NCBI GenBank assembly: GCA_031551255.1 | Contig: JAVBNW010000114.1 | Span: 1-51,362 of the forward strand | Direction: 5' to 3' | Source of the DNA: JAVBNW01 sp031551255 | GTDB lineage: Bacteria > Bacillota > Clostridia > Christensenellales > UBA1750 | Length of the DNA stretch: 51,362 nt | In this document: one piece after another, positions 8,477-16,771 of the stretch | How positions within the stretch are numbered: position 1 is the first letter of the stretch | Layout of the letters: every line of letters starts with the position of its first letter | Translations under genes and position numbers: made by a program | Notes under the pieces: model-generated | What the model was told of the DNA's origin: nothing | The model's input: the letters and a program-made list of their open reading frames with translations, nothing else | Databases searched by the model: none

Positions 8477-9147
8477 AGCGCCTCCAGGCGATAGCCGACG
8501 CCGCGCACGGTCACGATGGCCACCTCGCTCTTTATGGACTTAATGCGTTTGCGCAAGAAGTAGATGTAATTATCCAAATTTCCGCCCTCGGTCGACGCTT
8601 CGTTGCCCCAAACGCGCTCCAGAATCACATTGCGCTTAAGCGTTTGCCCTTCGTTGCGCATGAACAGCGCCAGTAAATCGCATTCGCGCTTGGTCAACGC
8701 GCACGAGCTCTTGCCGCTTTGCAAGAAGTGCCTGACTGCATCCAGCATAAGGTCGCCGCACGGAACGAGGCCGTCGCTTTCAATCCTTTGCGGGCGGCGT
8801 AATAGCGCACGAACCCGGGCGAGCATTTCTTCCATGGCGATGGGCTTTACCAGGTAATCGTCCGCGCCCGCGTCAAGCCCCGTCACCCGGTCGCCGATGC
8901 CATCGAGCGCGGTGATGATCAACACCGGAGTTGCAATATGTTTCGCCCTGAGCTGCTTAAGTACGCTAACGCCGTCCAGCCCGGGCAGAATGCGGTCGAG
9001 CAGGATCAGGTCCTGCTCCTCATGTCCCGCGTAATACAGACCTTCCTCTCCATCAAAGCAAACATTTGCCTCATAGCCCGCATTGCTTAGGTGGTACCTA
9101 AGCCCTTCCGCCAAGTCTCGGTTATCTTCAATGATTAAAATGCGCAT
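8473..9147 (-). CDS. OmpR/PhoB-family response regulator
   Basis: This 224-residue protein has a receiver domain with the acidic pair (IIEDNRD), the phospho-acceptor aspartate near residue 51 (LILLDRILPG) and the KP lysine, followed by a winged-helix DNA-binding domain (TKRECDLLALFMRNEGQ; EGGNLDNYIYFLRKR). The ATG at 9147 is preferred to the in-frame GTG at 9156 because it leaves the usual receiver length and lies behind AAGGTGG. A 6 bp inverted repeat (TATCCA, 3 nt, TGGATA) at 9211-9225 lies upstream and could be an operator. It is coupled to the kinase gene downstream. Confidence 0.92.
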   Translation of the reverse strand: MRILIIEDNRDLAEGLRYHLSNAGYEANVCFDGEEGLYYAGHEEQDLILLDRILPGLDGVSVLKQLRAKHIATPVLIITALDGIGDRVTGLDAGADDYLVKPIAMEEMLARVRALLRRPQRIESDGLVPCGDLMLDAVRHFLQSGKSSCALTKRECDLLALFMRNEGQTLKRNVILERVWGNEASTEGGNLDNYIYFLRKRIKSIKSEVAIVTVRGVGYRLEAL

Positions 9148-9279
9148 CCCAGCCACCTTCGTTCCGCATACACACTTCGCGCCTTTCCATTATCCCTATA
9201 TAAATTAACTTATCCATATTGGATATCGTTTCATAGCCAAAAGGGGGCTTCCCGTTCCGTTTATCCCATTTCCATAAAA

Positions 9280-9443
9280 CGTTCTCTCAAGCCGCTTCTT
9301 ATTGATTCCGGTTATGGGGCGCAATTTACATCATATGCCTACACCAAGCTATTGCAGGATCACGAAGTGCCTCAACGCATGCTCAGAATCGGGACACCGC
9401 GGGACAACGCGGTCGTTGAAAGCTGTTTCGACCGGTGTAAGAA
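9280..9443 (+). pseudogene. IS3-family transposase (OrfB) remnant
   Basis: Reading in frame from about 9280 gives the end of a DDE integrase core: IDSGYGAQFTSYAYTKLLQD, then RMLRIGTPRDNAVVESCFDR. This corresponds to the second Asp (normally HSDxG) and the final Glu (DNAxxES) of IS3-type OrfB proteins, with 37 rather than the usual 35 residues between them. No upstream catalytic Asp and no full-length frame are present. The reading stops where the 162 bp element begins at 9444, so the remnant was probably truncated or interrupted there. Confidence 0.6.
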
Positions 9444-9605
9444 TATAGTCACCAAACCCCAAAACGCTCAAAAGACAGCGAACGGGAGGTTTTTCTCGCG
9501 AGAAAGGGGAAGGAGGCATAGCCGTAGCTATGGCGACTGAGCCTGGCAACGCGAGGGGAACCGATCCGTAGCTGGACTTGCGTGTTTTGGGGTTCGGCGA
9601 CTATA
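9444..9605 (+). mobile_element. 162 bp inverted-repeat element (MITE-like), copy 2
   Basis: The element begins TATAGTCACCAAACCCCAAA and ends with the near-perfect inverse (TTTTGGGGTTCGGCGACTATA). It has the same length as, and about 90% identity by eye to, the inverted copy at 16479-16640. Inner hairpins include TTTCTCGCGAGAAA and CATAGC-CGTA-GCTATG. It encodes nothing. The TA flanking each end would fit a TA target duplication, as made by IS630/mariner-type transposases, but that is inference. Confidence 0.75.
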
Positions 9606-9713
9606 TGCCTCGCTTCAATTTTCATATCCGAAACCGAGACGATATGACCGGCGTGGTTGCTCGCCTGCCGGAGCAGTACGGTTGTTTTCGTCCCGCTTTA
9701 GCGCCGGACGACA

Positions 9714-9749
9714 AAACCCCTGCGCGGTTTAAGACCGCCCAAGGGGTTT
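9714..9749. terminator. Hairpin, possible terminator
   Basis: AAACCCCTGCGCGGT pairs with ACCGCCCAAGGGGTTT across a 5 nt loop, giving a strong stem with A/T flanks on both sides. No intact gene ends here, so it may belong to the decayed insertion sequence upstream or insulate the downstream operon. Confidence 0.4.
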
Positions 9750-9945
9750 AACAATCCATTCGCTTTTCCGCGTTCTTTTACATCCGATCCTATTGACCAG
9801 TTCAGCTATCGGTCGCTTTCCTCCGGCTTGCTTTACGCATTTTTAACAATCATTTCGTTCATACGGCACGAAAACCCTATGCAACGTTTAAATAATAATT
9901 GTGGGCATACCTGATATAGTGCGTGCCATTTCCACACATTGCGGC

Positions 9946-9974
9946 TTGAATTCCCAATAATCCGACCATATACT
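9946..9974 (+). promoter_or_regulatory. Sigma-A-type promoter of the second sugar operon
   Basis: TTGAAT (9946-9951) and TATACT (9969-9974) are separated by exactly 17 bp. The next gene starts at 10124, which leaves an untranslated leader of about 140 nt. Other nearby AT-rich stretches do not give a comparable pair. Confidence 0.6.
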
Positions 9975-10123
9975 GAGAGAAAACTTAACTTTTACATTGT
10001 TTTGTTATATTTCCGCACAAGTTGCGCGTTTGAAAGGGTGGCGAGTAGCGAAGGCCTTCGCCGCGACGCTTGGCTCATTTGTGCGTCTTAACGTGGGCAT
10101 GTGAGGTAAAGGAGGGGATCGCC

Positions 10124-11089
10124 GTGAGCAGCAGGTCATATGAGATAAAAAAGCTATCCTCCAGCGCTTTGTTCTTCAGCCCGAAAAGGATAAACGGAAT
10201 CAAAATGCTTCTTCTCGTTCTGCCCTTGCTCGCCTTGGTGTTTGTATTTAATTATATGCCTTTATTCGGCTGGCTGTACGCATTTTGCGATTACATGCCG
10301 GGCGTTTCTATGTTTGAGCAAAACTATACGGTAGGGCTGAAGTATTTCAAAATGATGTTCTCCGGGGTGGGCTATTTTCCGGCCGTGATGAGAAACACCC
10401 TGGTATTGAGCCTGTTCGGAATCGCGCTGTCCCCCGTTCCGGTCATCCTCGCCATCATGGTGACGAAGCTGACCAGGGGGTGGACGGCGCGGCTTTCGCG
10501 CGTCATACAAACCGCCACCTCGCTTCCGAACTTCATCTCCTGGGTGCTGGTGTATTCGCTGTTTTTTGCGCTGTTCAATACGAGCAACGGGGCCGTAAAC
10601 CGCATCCTTTTAGATCTTAAGCTCATCAAGGAGCCTACCAACATCCTGATCAATTCGGATCTGGCATGGTTTTTCCAAATATTCGTAAACGTATGGAAAA
10701 ATACGGGATGGAACGCCATCATCTATTTCGCGGCCATAACGGGAATCGACCCGGAACTGTACGACGCCGCCGATGTGGACGGAGCGGGGAGCTTTCAAAA
10801 GATATTCCACGTCACCGTGCCGGGCATCCTTCCCACGTACTACGTCTTGCTCCTACTTTCCATCGCCAACATGCTCAGCAACGGCTTTGAGCAGTACTTT
10901 GTATTTCAAAACGCCTTGACGGTTGGGAAGCTCGAGGTGCTCGACACCTACATCTACAAAGTTGGCCTGAGCAATTTACAGTTTTCCTTATCCACGGCAA
11001 TGGGGATCTTTAAATCGCTGGTCAGCATTACGCTTCTCACGCTCGCCAATCTTTCATCCAAGGCTCTGCGCGGCGAGTCTATCTTCTAG
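10124..11089 (+). CDS. Sugar ABC transporter permease (LplB family)
   Basis: This 321-residue permease of the LplB type starts after the characteristic RINGIKMLLLVLPLLALVFVFNYMPLFGWLYAF segment, here spanning about residues 22-54, and has the EAA loop PELYDAADVDGAGSFQKI. GTG at 10124 is chosen because AAAGGAGGGG lies 7 nt upstream; the longer frame from 10070 has no ribosome site. It works with the YtcP-like permease and lipoprotein that follow. LplB-type systems import oligosaccharides in Bacillota and use a shared ATPase. Confidence 0.88.
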   Translation: MSSRSYEIKKLSSSALFFSPKRINGIKMLLLVLPLLALVFVFNYMPLFGWLYAFCDYMPGVSMFEQNYTVGLKYFKMMFSGVGYFPAVMRNTLVLSLFGIALSPVPVILAIMVTKLTRGWTARLSRVIQTATSLPNFISWVLVYSLFFALFNTSNGAVNRILLDLKLIKEPTNILINSDLAWFFQIFVNVWKNTGWNAIIYFAAITGIDPELYDAADVDGAGSFQKIFHVTVPGILPTYYVLLLLSIANMLSNGFEQYFVFQNALTVGKLEVLDTYIYKVGLSNLQFSLSTAMGIFKSLVSITLLTLANLSSKALRGESIF

Positions 11090-11106
11090 CCGGAGGTGTT
11101 GATGCA

Positions 11107-11988
11107 ATGAGAATGGATGCCATCAGAGATAATATATTGCGGACGGCGAACGTCGCCCTTCTGCTCCTCTTCTCGCTCCTTTGCGTATATCCCCTCTATT
11201 TCATTTTCATCAACTCGGTCAGCAGCTCCGAGGCGATCGTCAGGGGGGTCTATCTATTCCCCAAAGACTTTTCGATGGAGTTTTATGCAAAATTGTTGAT
11301 GATGCCCAATATACCCCGAAGCGTTTTTATCTCCCTTGCAAGAACCGTCCTCGGCACGTTTCTTACCGTCATGTGCTCTTCGTTCTTGGGCTACATGGTC
11401 ACGCAAAGGGAGCTGCCCTTCAGAAGAGCCATCTACCGGTTCGTAGTCGCCACGATGTACTTTAGCGCGGGCCTGATCCCATGGTACATCCTCATGATCA
11501 ACCTGGGGCTTAAAAACAACTTCCTTCTCTATATTCTTCCAAGTGCGATAGGGGCCTATTATGTGATCCTGGCAAAGACGTATATCGAGTCCATACCCAT
11601 CTCCATAGAAGAATCCGCCAAGATCGACGGCGCGGGCGTTCTGTCCATTTTCTTTCGGTTGATCATCCCCATGTGCCTTCCGATCATCGCCTGTCTCATC
11701 GTTTTTTGCGCAGTCAACCAGTGGAACGCCTGGTCCGACAACTTCTACCTCGTCTCGAACCCGAAGCTCTCCACGCTGCAGTATCAGCTGTATATGAACC
11801 TGGCCAACGAATCGGCGAACCTAACGAACACTTCGTCTTCCTCCAGCCTGCTCCGCTCGCGGGCGACTACGGAAATGGGGCTTCGCTATGCGCTGAGCAT
11901 GCTCACGGTCATCCCCATCATTTTGGTATATCCGTTTATGCAGAAGTTTTTCGTGAAGGGCATTATGCTCGGGGCGGTCAAGGGTTAG
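11107..11988 (+). CDS. Carbohydrate ABC transporter permease (YtcP family)
   Basis: This 293-residue permease has the first membrane segment at about residues 15-35 (LLLLFSLLCVYPLYFIF), the EAA loop EESAKIDGAGVLSIFFRLI, and the family ending KFFVKGIMLGAVKG. It begins 17 bp after the LplB-like gene, behind GGAGGTG. It is the second membrane half of the importer; the binding lipoprotein is encoded next. Confidence 0.88.
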   Translation: MRMDAIRDNILRTANVALLLLFSLLCVYPLYFIFINSVSSSEAIVRGVYLFPKDFSMEFYAKLLMMPNIPRSVFISLARTVLGTFLTVMCSSFLGYMVTQRELPFRRAIYRFVVATMYFSAGLIPWYILMINLGLKNNFLLYILPSAIGAYYVILAKTYIESIPISIEESAKIDGAGVLSIFFRLIIPMCLPIIACLIVFCAVNQWNAWSDNFYLVSNPKLSTLQYQLYMNLANESANLTNTSSSSSLLRSRATTEMGLRYALSMLTVIPIILVYPFMQKFFVKGIMLGAVKG

Positions 11989-11997
11989 GCAAAAATG

Positions 11998-12022
11998 GCC
12001 GCCGGGTCAGGCGGCTGTTTTG
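11998..12022 (+). terminator. Intra-operon hairpin with short U-tract (attenuator or RNA-stabilising stem)
   Basis: GCCGCC-GGGTCA-GGCGGC is followed by TGTTTTGT between the second permease and the binding-protein gene. It could end part of the transcription, or protect the 3' end of a processed transcript. A nearby TATAAT at 12036-12041 has only a poor -35 partner, so a separate promoter is doubtful. Confidence 0.45.
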
Positions 12023-12059
12023 TAGGTAGACGATATATAATATAATAAGGAGGATCACC

Positions 12060-13844
12060 ATGAAAACCAAGATGTTTGTCATACTCACCGCACTATTGCT
12101 CGCCGTCGCTCTTATTACGGGCTGTAGCGGGGGCCCGGCGACGAGCGCGCTCCCCACGAGCGCCGCGCCCGCCACAAGCGCTGCGAACAGCACGGACAAG
12201 CCCGCGCAAGGCGAAGGAGAGACCCCGGCCCCGCTGGAACCGGTAACGCTGACGGTCATGGGCAACGTCGGCAGCACGAAGTACATGGAAAACGGCATCA
12301 TGGAAGACCCCGTCGCCCTGTATATCAGGGAAAACACGGGCGTTTCCATCGATTTGACGATGCTGCCGGACTCGGGGGACTCCCGCGATAAGCTCAACGC
12401 CATGATCGCGGCCAACGACCTGCCGGATCTTTTCTGCCTCAACGGCGGGGAAGCCCAGTTTAACAACCTGGTCAATGCGAAGCTGATCGCCCCTCTGGAT
12501 GACCTGGTCGCCCAATATGCCCCGAATCTCAATTCGGACAACGACGCGCTGGCCATGATTGAGGGGCTGCGGCTCGAAGCGCCCGACGGGTTGCTGTACA
12601 AAATCGGCATGAACAAGGGGTATTGGGACAGCTCCGCCATGGGCCCCCAACGCGGCTACTACATCCGCTGGGATCTTTACAAGCAGCTGGGCTATCCGGC
12701 CGTCACCACGTCGCTCGAGCTTTGCGACGTGCTGGCGCAGATGCAGGCGCTGGAACCCACGAATAAGAGCGGCCAAAAGACGTTCGCCGCGGCCGCCTGG
12801 AACAACGGCATCGCCGATTCCATCATCTGGCCTCAGGGCATTATGATGGGCTATGCCCACGGCCCCAACAGCGTGCTGATGGTTAACATCGATACGAAGG
12901 AGATCGCCACCACCTCCCCGCTGAAGGATAAGACCTCCCCGCTGTGGGAATCCCTCAAGTGGAGCAATAAGCTCAACCAGCTCGGCGCGTTCGATCCGGA
13001 TTCCTTCACGCAGACGTATCAGAACTACATGGATAAGTGCACCGCGGGCCAGTACATGATGGGCGTCCTCACCTGGTCGGCAGGGAGCGCGAACACCACC
13101 TTTATCACGGAGGGAACGCCCGAGAAGCAGCTGATCTGCCTACCCTCCAGCCTCTTTGGCTGGGATAAGGTAAGCCTGTTTGACAACATGGTGAAGGGCG
13201 AGCGGCACTGGGCCATCGCCGCGACGTGCAAGACCCCGGAGAGGGCCGTTGGTCTGCTGGACTTTATGTCCACGTTTGAATTCTCCAGAATCGCACACAA
13301 CGGGCTCGAGGGGACGAACTGGACTCTCGTTGACGGCGTGGCGACGCCCAAGCCCGAGTACATCGGCCTTGACGAAGATCAGACGCTCGAGAACAGCATG
13401 ACCACCGGAGCGCGCACGTTCCGCCTGTTTACCGGGTACGCGAGCGCCACCGTGAACCCCGCGGACAATCAGTCCGTAGACCTTTTATCCGACGCCAGGC
13501 CGTTGACGGACATGCATAAGGATTTTATCAACCACTACGGCAAGACCACCATGAACGAGGTGTACATGGAGGGCATGAAGACGTACACGAACTCCACCCT
13601 CCTTAACTGGGGAACCTTGCCCGAAGAGCTCAAGACATACGAAGCCAACCTGAAGGACTATCTGAATCAGGGCTACGTCGCCTGCATCCTGGCGAAGGAC
13701 GACGCAACGTTTACCCAGGAACAGGATAAGTTCATCGCCGGCCTGGATGCGTACAAACTGGACGAGATCTTTAAGACTTACTACGACAACGCGATGAAAT
13801 CCGCCGAGCAGACCAAGGCGATCTACGACCTTCTGGATAAATAA
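12060..13844 (+). CDS. Extracellular solute-binding lipoprotein (LipO family)
   Basis: This 594-residue lipoprotein has a signal peptide and lipobox (ALITGCSG) and a Ser/Ala/Thr-rich linker, followed by a large solute-binding domain of the type that partners LplB/YtcP permeases (GVSIDLTMLPDSGDSRDKLNAMI; AANDLPDLFCLNGG). AAGGAGG lies 7 nt before the ATG. It captures the sugar outside the cell and delivers it to the permeases encoded just upstream. Its separate position behind a hairpin would allow a higher level than the permeases. Confidence 0.88.
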   Translation: MKTKMFVILTALLLAVALITGCSGGPATSALPTSAAPATSAANSTDKPAQGEGETPAPLEPVTLTVMGNVGSTKYMENGIMEDPVALYIRENTGVSIDLTMLPDSGDSRDKLNAMIAANDLPDLFCLNGGEAQFNNLVNAKLIAPLDDLVAQYAPNLNSDNDALAMIEGLRLEAPDGLLYKIGMNKGYWDSSAMGPQRGYYIRWDLYKQLGYPAVTTSLELCDVLAQMQALEPTNKSGQKTFAAAAWNNGIADSIIWPQGIMMGYAHGPNSVLMVNIDTKEIATTSPLKDKTSPLWESLKWSNKLNQLGAFDPDSFTQTYQNYMDKCTAGQYMMGVLTWSAGSANTTFITEGTPEKQLICLPSSLFGWDKVSLFDNMVKGERHWAIAATCKTPERAVGLLDFMSTFEFSRIAHNGLEGTNWTLVDGVATPKPEYIGLDEDQTLENSMTTGARTFRLFTGYASATVNPADNQSVDLLSDARPLTDMHKDFINHYGKTTMNEVYMEGMKTYTNSTLLNWGTLPEELKTYEANLKDYLNQGYVACILAKDDATFTQEQDKFIAGLDAYKLDEIFKTYYDNAMKSAEQTKAIYDLLDK

Positions 13845-13859
13845 ACCGCACAAGTTTTT

Positions 13860-13888
13860 GTCAGGCGGCCTTATGAAGGCCGCCTGAC
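13860..13888 (+). terminator. Strong hairpin between binding protein and glycosidase-like genes
   Basis: GTCAGGCGGCCTT-ATG-AAGGCCGCCTGAC is a perfect 13 bp stem. A run of five T precedes it but none follows on the plus strand, so it is more likely a processing or stabilising hairpin than a complete terminator. Confidence 0.5.
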
Positions 13889-13916
13889 CTCTCATAGTAC
13901 GGATAGGAGGCAGTTT

Positions 13917-14933
13917 ATGGGAAAGAGAATCGTCGGCGTCAGCCCCTGGTCGCCCCACGACAACCCGGACTACAAGCTGATGCAGGAAGCCGGCATCGAA
14001 TGGGTGCGTCAGGGCTCGACCTTTCCCTTTGGCGAGAGTAAAAGCGACATCCGCCCCGAATACACGGCGCACTTTGAAATCTATAAAAAAGCAAAAGCCG
14101 CCGGAATGAAGCAGGCCTGCGTATCCCCCATACCCGCCGGGTTCCACTATAATAAGGAAACGGGCAAGCGCGAAGCTTACCGCTCCATTCCCGACTGGGC
14201 AGGGCCCTTCGACAGCGACCTTTTCTACGAGGTGACGTACCGCGCGGCGAAAAAGCTGGCCGAGGATACCAAGGATTACATAGAGCTGTGGCAGGTATCC
14301 AACGAGATGGATATTATCGAATTTCACGGCGATATGACCATCGAACAGGCCGGGCGGTACTACGTGGCGCAGGCCCAGGGGCTCAGAGCAGGAAACCCGA
14401 GCGCAAAGCTGGGCATCAACCCCGCTCACGCCACATCCTCGGAATCCCAGTATCTATATAACGTATGCTATAAGGAAAACCCCGGCTTGATGGATTACGT
14501 GGGGGTGGATGGGTACTATGGCTCCTGGTCGCCCGGCAAGGTGCAGGATTGGGTCGAGGTGATCGATTACCTTCACGAGCTCACGGGCAAACCCGTACTC
14601 ATCAACGAGTGGGGCTATCCCTCCACGGGCGGCGAGCCCATGCCCGACGGGCATGGGAAGCCCTGCGATTGCGGGCATTTCAAAAATGCGTGGCGCAAGG
14701 GGCAGAGCGAGCAGGAGCAGGCCGACTACGTGGCGGCGGGCGTGCGCCTACTGCTTACCTACCCTAACTGCATGGGCTTCCTGTTCTATTCGTGGGGCGA
14801 TGACGAGATCTGCTGGCAATGCGGAAAGCCGGGCTGCCCGTCGGAATGCTCGTGGGGCCTCACGGACGGCAAGAACAACCCCAAGCCCGCCTACTACGCT
14901 ATGAAGGAAAATGCGCTTAAGTATAACCGCTAA
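13917..14933 (+). CDS. Glycoside hydrolase-like TIM-barrel protein with C-terminal Cys cluster
   Basis: This 338-residue protein has no signal peptide. It shows the two-carboxylate layout of clan GH-A barrels: Asn129-Glu130 after strand 4 (LWQVSNEMD) as acid/base and Glu231 at strand 7 (VLINEWGYPS) as nucleophile. The C-terminal part has Cys250 and Cys252 (CDCGH) and a C-x2-C-x4-C-x3-C cluster (Cys299-302-307-311, CWQCGKPGCPSEC) that could bind zinc. The region before the end (NPKPAYYAMKE) is shared with the next gene. I infer an intracellular glycosidase for the imported sugar; I cannot assign the GH family. Confidence 0.6.
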   Translation: MGKRIVGVSPWSPHDNPDYKLMQEAGIEWVRQGSTFPFGESKSDIRPEYTAHFEIYKKAKAAGMKQACVSPIPAGFHYNKETGKREAYRSIPDWAGPFDSDLFYEVTYRAAKKLAEDTKDYIELWQVSNEMDIIEFHGDMTIEQAGRYYVAQAQGLRAGNPSAKLGINPAHATSSESQYLYNVCYKENPGLMDYVGVDGYYGSWSPGKVQDWVEVIDYLHELTGKPVLINEWGYPSTGGEPMPDGHGKPCDCGHFKNAWRKGQSEQEQADYVAAGVRLLLTYPNCMGFLFYSWGDDEICWQCGKPGCPSECSWGLTDGKNNPKPAYYAMKENALKYNR

Positions 14934-14953
14934 GGATATTGGGGGGCGTTAGC

Positions 14954-16072
14954 ATGATCATTTTACCAAAGGTAGAAAGCTTTATCACCGGCGTATGCCA
15001 TCCGCGAAAAGACTTGGAGCTCATTAGGCAGGCAAACATACGCTGGACGAGAATCGACATCCCCTTTCCCTTCAAGCCGGGTAAATGGGGAGAATTGACG
15101 CCCGAGTACGCGGCTTTCCGCGGGCGGGTGAAGGGCTATACCGACGGCGGGCTCAAAACCATGTGCGTGACGCCCTATCCCCGCTCTTTCGCCGCGTTCG
15201 GCGTGAACCCCGCCACGGCGGAAGGCCTTGGGCAGGTGAAGGCCATCTGCAAGTTCATGGCGGAAGATCTAAAAACCGTTGGGGTGAAGGGGTATCAGAT
15301 CACCAACGAGCTCAACGTGTTCCACTTCCGCGTGCCGCTTACGATGGAACAGGCCCCGGATTTCATCATCGCGGGAATACAGGGCGTGTGCGAAGGCGAC
15401 CCGGAGGCGCTTTTGGGCTATAACAGCGCCGGAGTGGCCGAAGAAGCGCAGGAAATGATCGCGAAGATCAGGCCCCATCACCACCTGCTCGACTATATGG
15501 GCGTGGACATCTACCGGGGAACCTGGCTCGACGGGGAGCCGGACGACATCATCGCCGACATCGACCTTACCTACCGGGCGGTCGGCCTGCCCGTATTGGT
15601 TCAGGAGTTTGGGTTCTCGAGCGCCGACGAGATCTTCACCGAGCAAGAGGCCTTGAACTACATAAAGACCGCGGGCTTTGACAGCGTGGAGGATATGCTG
15701 AAAGACCCTGAGGGTTTTGTGATGCGGCTTCCCTATTACCTCGCGAAGCGCATCATGCAGAGCCCTAAGGATGATTGGGGGAAAAACGCGCTGGGCTTCA
15801 TGCCTCACCTTCTTCGCAAATGGCCGGGCGGCAGCAAAAAATACAGGCATACCGCCGAGGGGCAGGCAGCTTTCTACGATGAAGTGCTGGGCAAAATGCT
15901 AGCGCATCCCCACGTTTGCGGCGCGATGGTATACAGCTGGAGCGACCCCAACGTGTGCTTCAACTGCTATCACCCCAACTGTCCTTGCGAGACCGCGTGG
16001 GGCATTACCACGCCCAGCGAGGAGCCCAAGCCCGCCTATTATGTGATCAAAAAGCACTTTTCGCAGGTGTAG
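14954..16072 (+). CDS. Glycoside hydrolase-like protein, paralogue of the upstream gene
   Basis: This 372-residue protein shares the plan of the gene before it: Asn118-Glu119 (YQITNELNVFHF) and Glu218 (VLVQEFGFSS) as candidate catalytic acids, a Cys cluster C-x2-C-x4-C-x-C (CFNCYHPNCPCETAWG, Cys335-345) and the ending EPKPAYYVIKKHF. It has an insertion of about 70 residues after strand 7 that the first protein lacks. The ATG at 14954 is used rather than the in-frame TTG at 14939, since GGGGGG lies 7 nt before it. Its position 20 bp after the first gene suggests both act on the same imported sugar. Confidence 0.6.
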   Translation: MIILPKVESFITGVCHPRKDLELIRQANIRWTRIDIPFPFKPGKWGELTPEYAAFRGRVKGYTDGGLKTMCVTPYPRSFAAFGVNPATAEGLGQVKAICKFMAEDLKTVGVKGYQITNELNVFHFRVPLTMEQAPDFIIAGIQGVCEGDPEALLGYNSAGVAEEAQEMIAKIRPHHHLLDYMGVDIYRGTWLDGEPDDIIADIDLTYRAVGLPVLVQEFGFSSADEIFTEQEALNYIKTAGFDSVEDMLKDPEGFVMRLPYYLAKRIMQSPKDDWGKNALGFMPHLLRKWPGGSKKYRHTAEGQAAFYDEVLGKMLAHPHVCGAMVYSWSDPNVCFNCYHPNCPCETAWGITTPSEEPKPAYYVIKKHFSQV

Positions 16073-16101
16073 CGCCTTTCCGCGGCCCAATAGGAGCCGC
16101 C

Positions 16102-16230
16102 TCAACGATTCCGCAAAGGATATCCAGCGTTTTTAAGAGCAGTTTCCACAATCGCAGCGCACACAAATATGGGGAGGCCGGCAGTAGCACTTTCGTCAAC
16201 GCCGGTTTCCAGGCAGAGCCATAGTTTATA
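16102..16230 (-). pseudogene. Possible C-terminal remnant of an unknown protein
   Basis: The minus strand reads ETGVDESATAGLPIFVCA, then AIVETALKNAGYPLRNR and a stop at 16104-16102. The composition looks like a real protein end rather than a shadow frame, but the frame has no start codon and is closed upstream by TAA. I do not recognise the family. Confidence 0.3.
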
Positions 16231-16278
16231 GCAGTTGAGCAGCCCATTATCAGGCCGCAAATCATTCTGTGCAAAAAG

Positions 16279-16306
16279 CAAGGCAGGGCGTGATTGCCCT
16301 GCCTTG
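16279..16306 (-). terminator. Minus-strand terminator without an intact gene
   Basis: CAAGGCAGGGC-6 nt-GCCCTGCCTTG is a perfect 11 bp stem. The T-run (CTTTTTG) follows it on the minus strand only. No intact minus-strand gene precedes it; the candidate is the remnant at 16359-16478, so this looks like a relic. It may still stop plus-strand transcripts from the glycosidase operon weakly. Confidence 0.6.
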
Positions 16307-16358
16307 TGATGCGAATGTATCCATTTCCATTATCCGGGCAACTGTTCTTTTTCGTCCG

Positions 16359-16478
16359 TTAGCTTCCTGATAAATTCTCGATATTTTCCGCGAACCGTCG
16401 GGATGATTCAACCTGCGGATATGCCACCCGATATTTTGTCGATGCTATCTTATCTCTTGCATCATAGCCTTTTCATGT
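16359..16478 (-). pseudogene. C-terminal gene remnant truncated by the 162 bp element
   Basis: In one minus-strand frame the sequence reads GYDARDKIASTKYRVAYPQV, then ESSRRFAENIENLSGS and TAA at 16361-16359, with a good terminator about 50 nt further on. The frame is lost exactly at the border of the inverted-repeat element at 16479. This fits an old gene cut by the insertion. The product is not recognised. Confidence 0.35.
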
Positions 16479-16640
16479 TATAGTCACCGAACCCCAAAAC
16501 ACTCAAGTCCAGCGACGGATCGGTTTCCCTCGCTTTGTCAAGCTCAGTCGCCATAGCTACGGCTATGCCTCCTTCCCCTTCCTCGCGAGGAAAACCTCCC
16601 GTTCGTTGTCTTTTGAGCGTTTTGGGATTCGGTGACTATA
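16479..16640 (-). mobile_element. 162 bp inverted-repeat element (MITE-like), copy 3
   Basis: This is an inverted copy of 9444-9605 with identical length and terminal repeats (TATAGTCACCGAACCCCAAA at the left end, GGATTCGGTGACTATA at the right). An inner palindrome differs from the first copy by paired changes (TTCCTCGCGAGGAA against TTTCTCGCGAGAAA), so the hairpin is kept. There is no coding capacity, so it depends on a transposase elsewhere. Confidence 0.78.
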
Positions 16641-16771
16641 TGATTCCATGCGGCGGGCAAATCCGCGCGCTGCGCACAACATCGGGCTTGGGTTCGCAAT
16701 ATCGGCCCGGTTTGGGTGGTGCTTCGCACGGCGCTGTTGTATGATAGGGGCGTATATTGCGGGGTGATCGC

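Noticed and set aside
12020..12046. Separate promoter for the binding-protein gene
   Set aside because: TATAAT is present but the only -35-like sequence (TTGTAG) is 15 bp away and poor; the AT-rich run may just precede the ribosome site.
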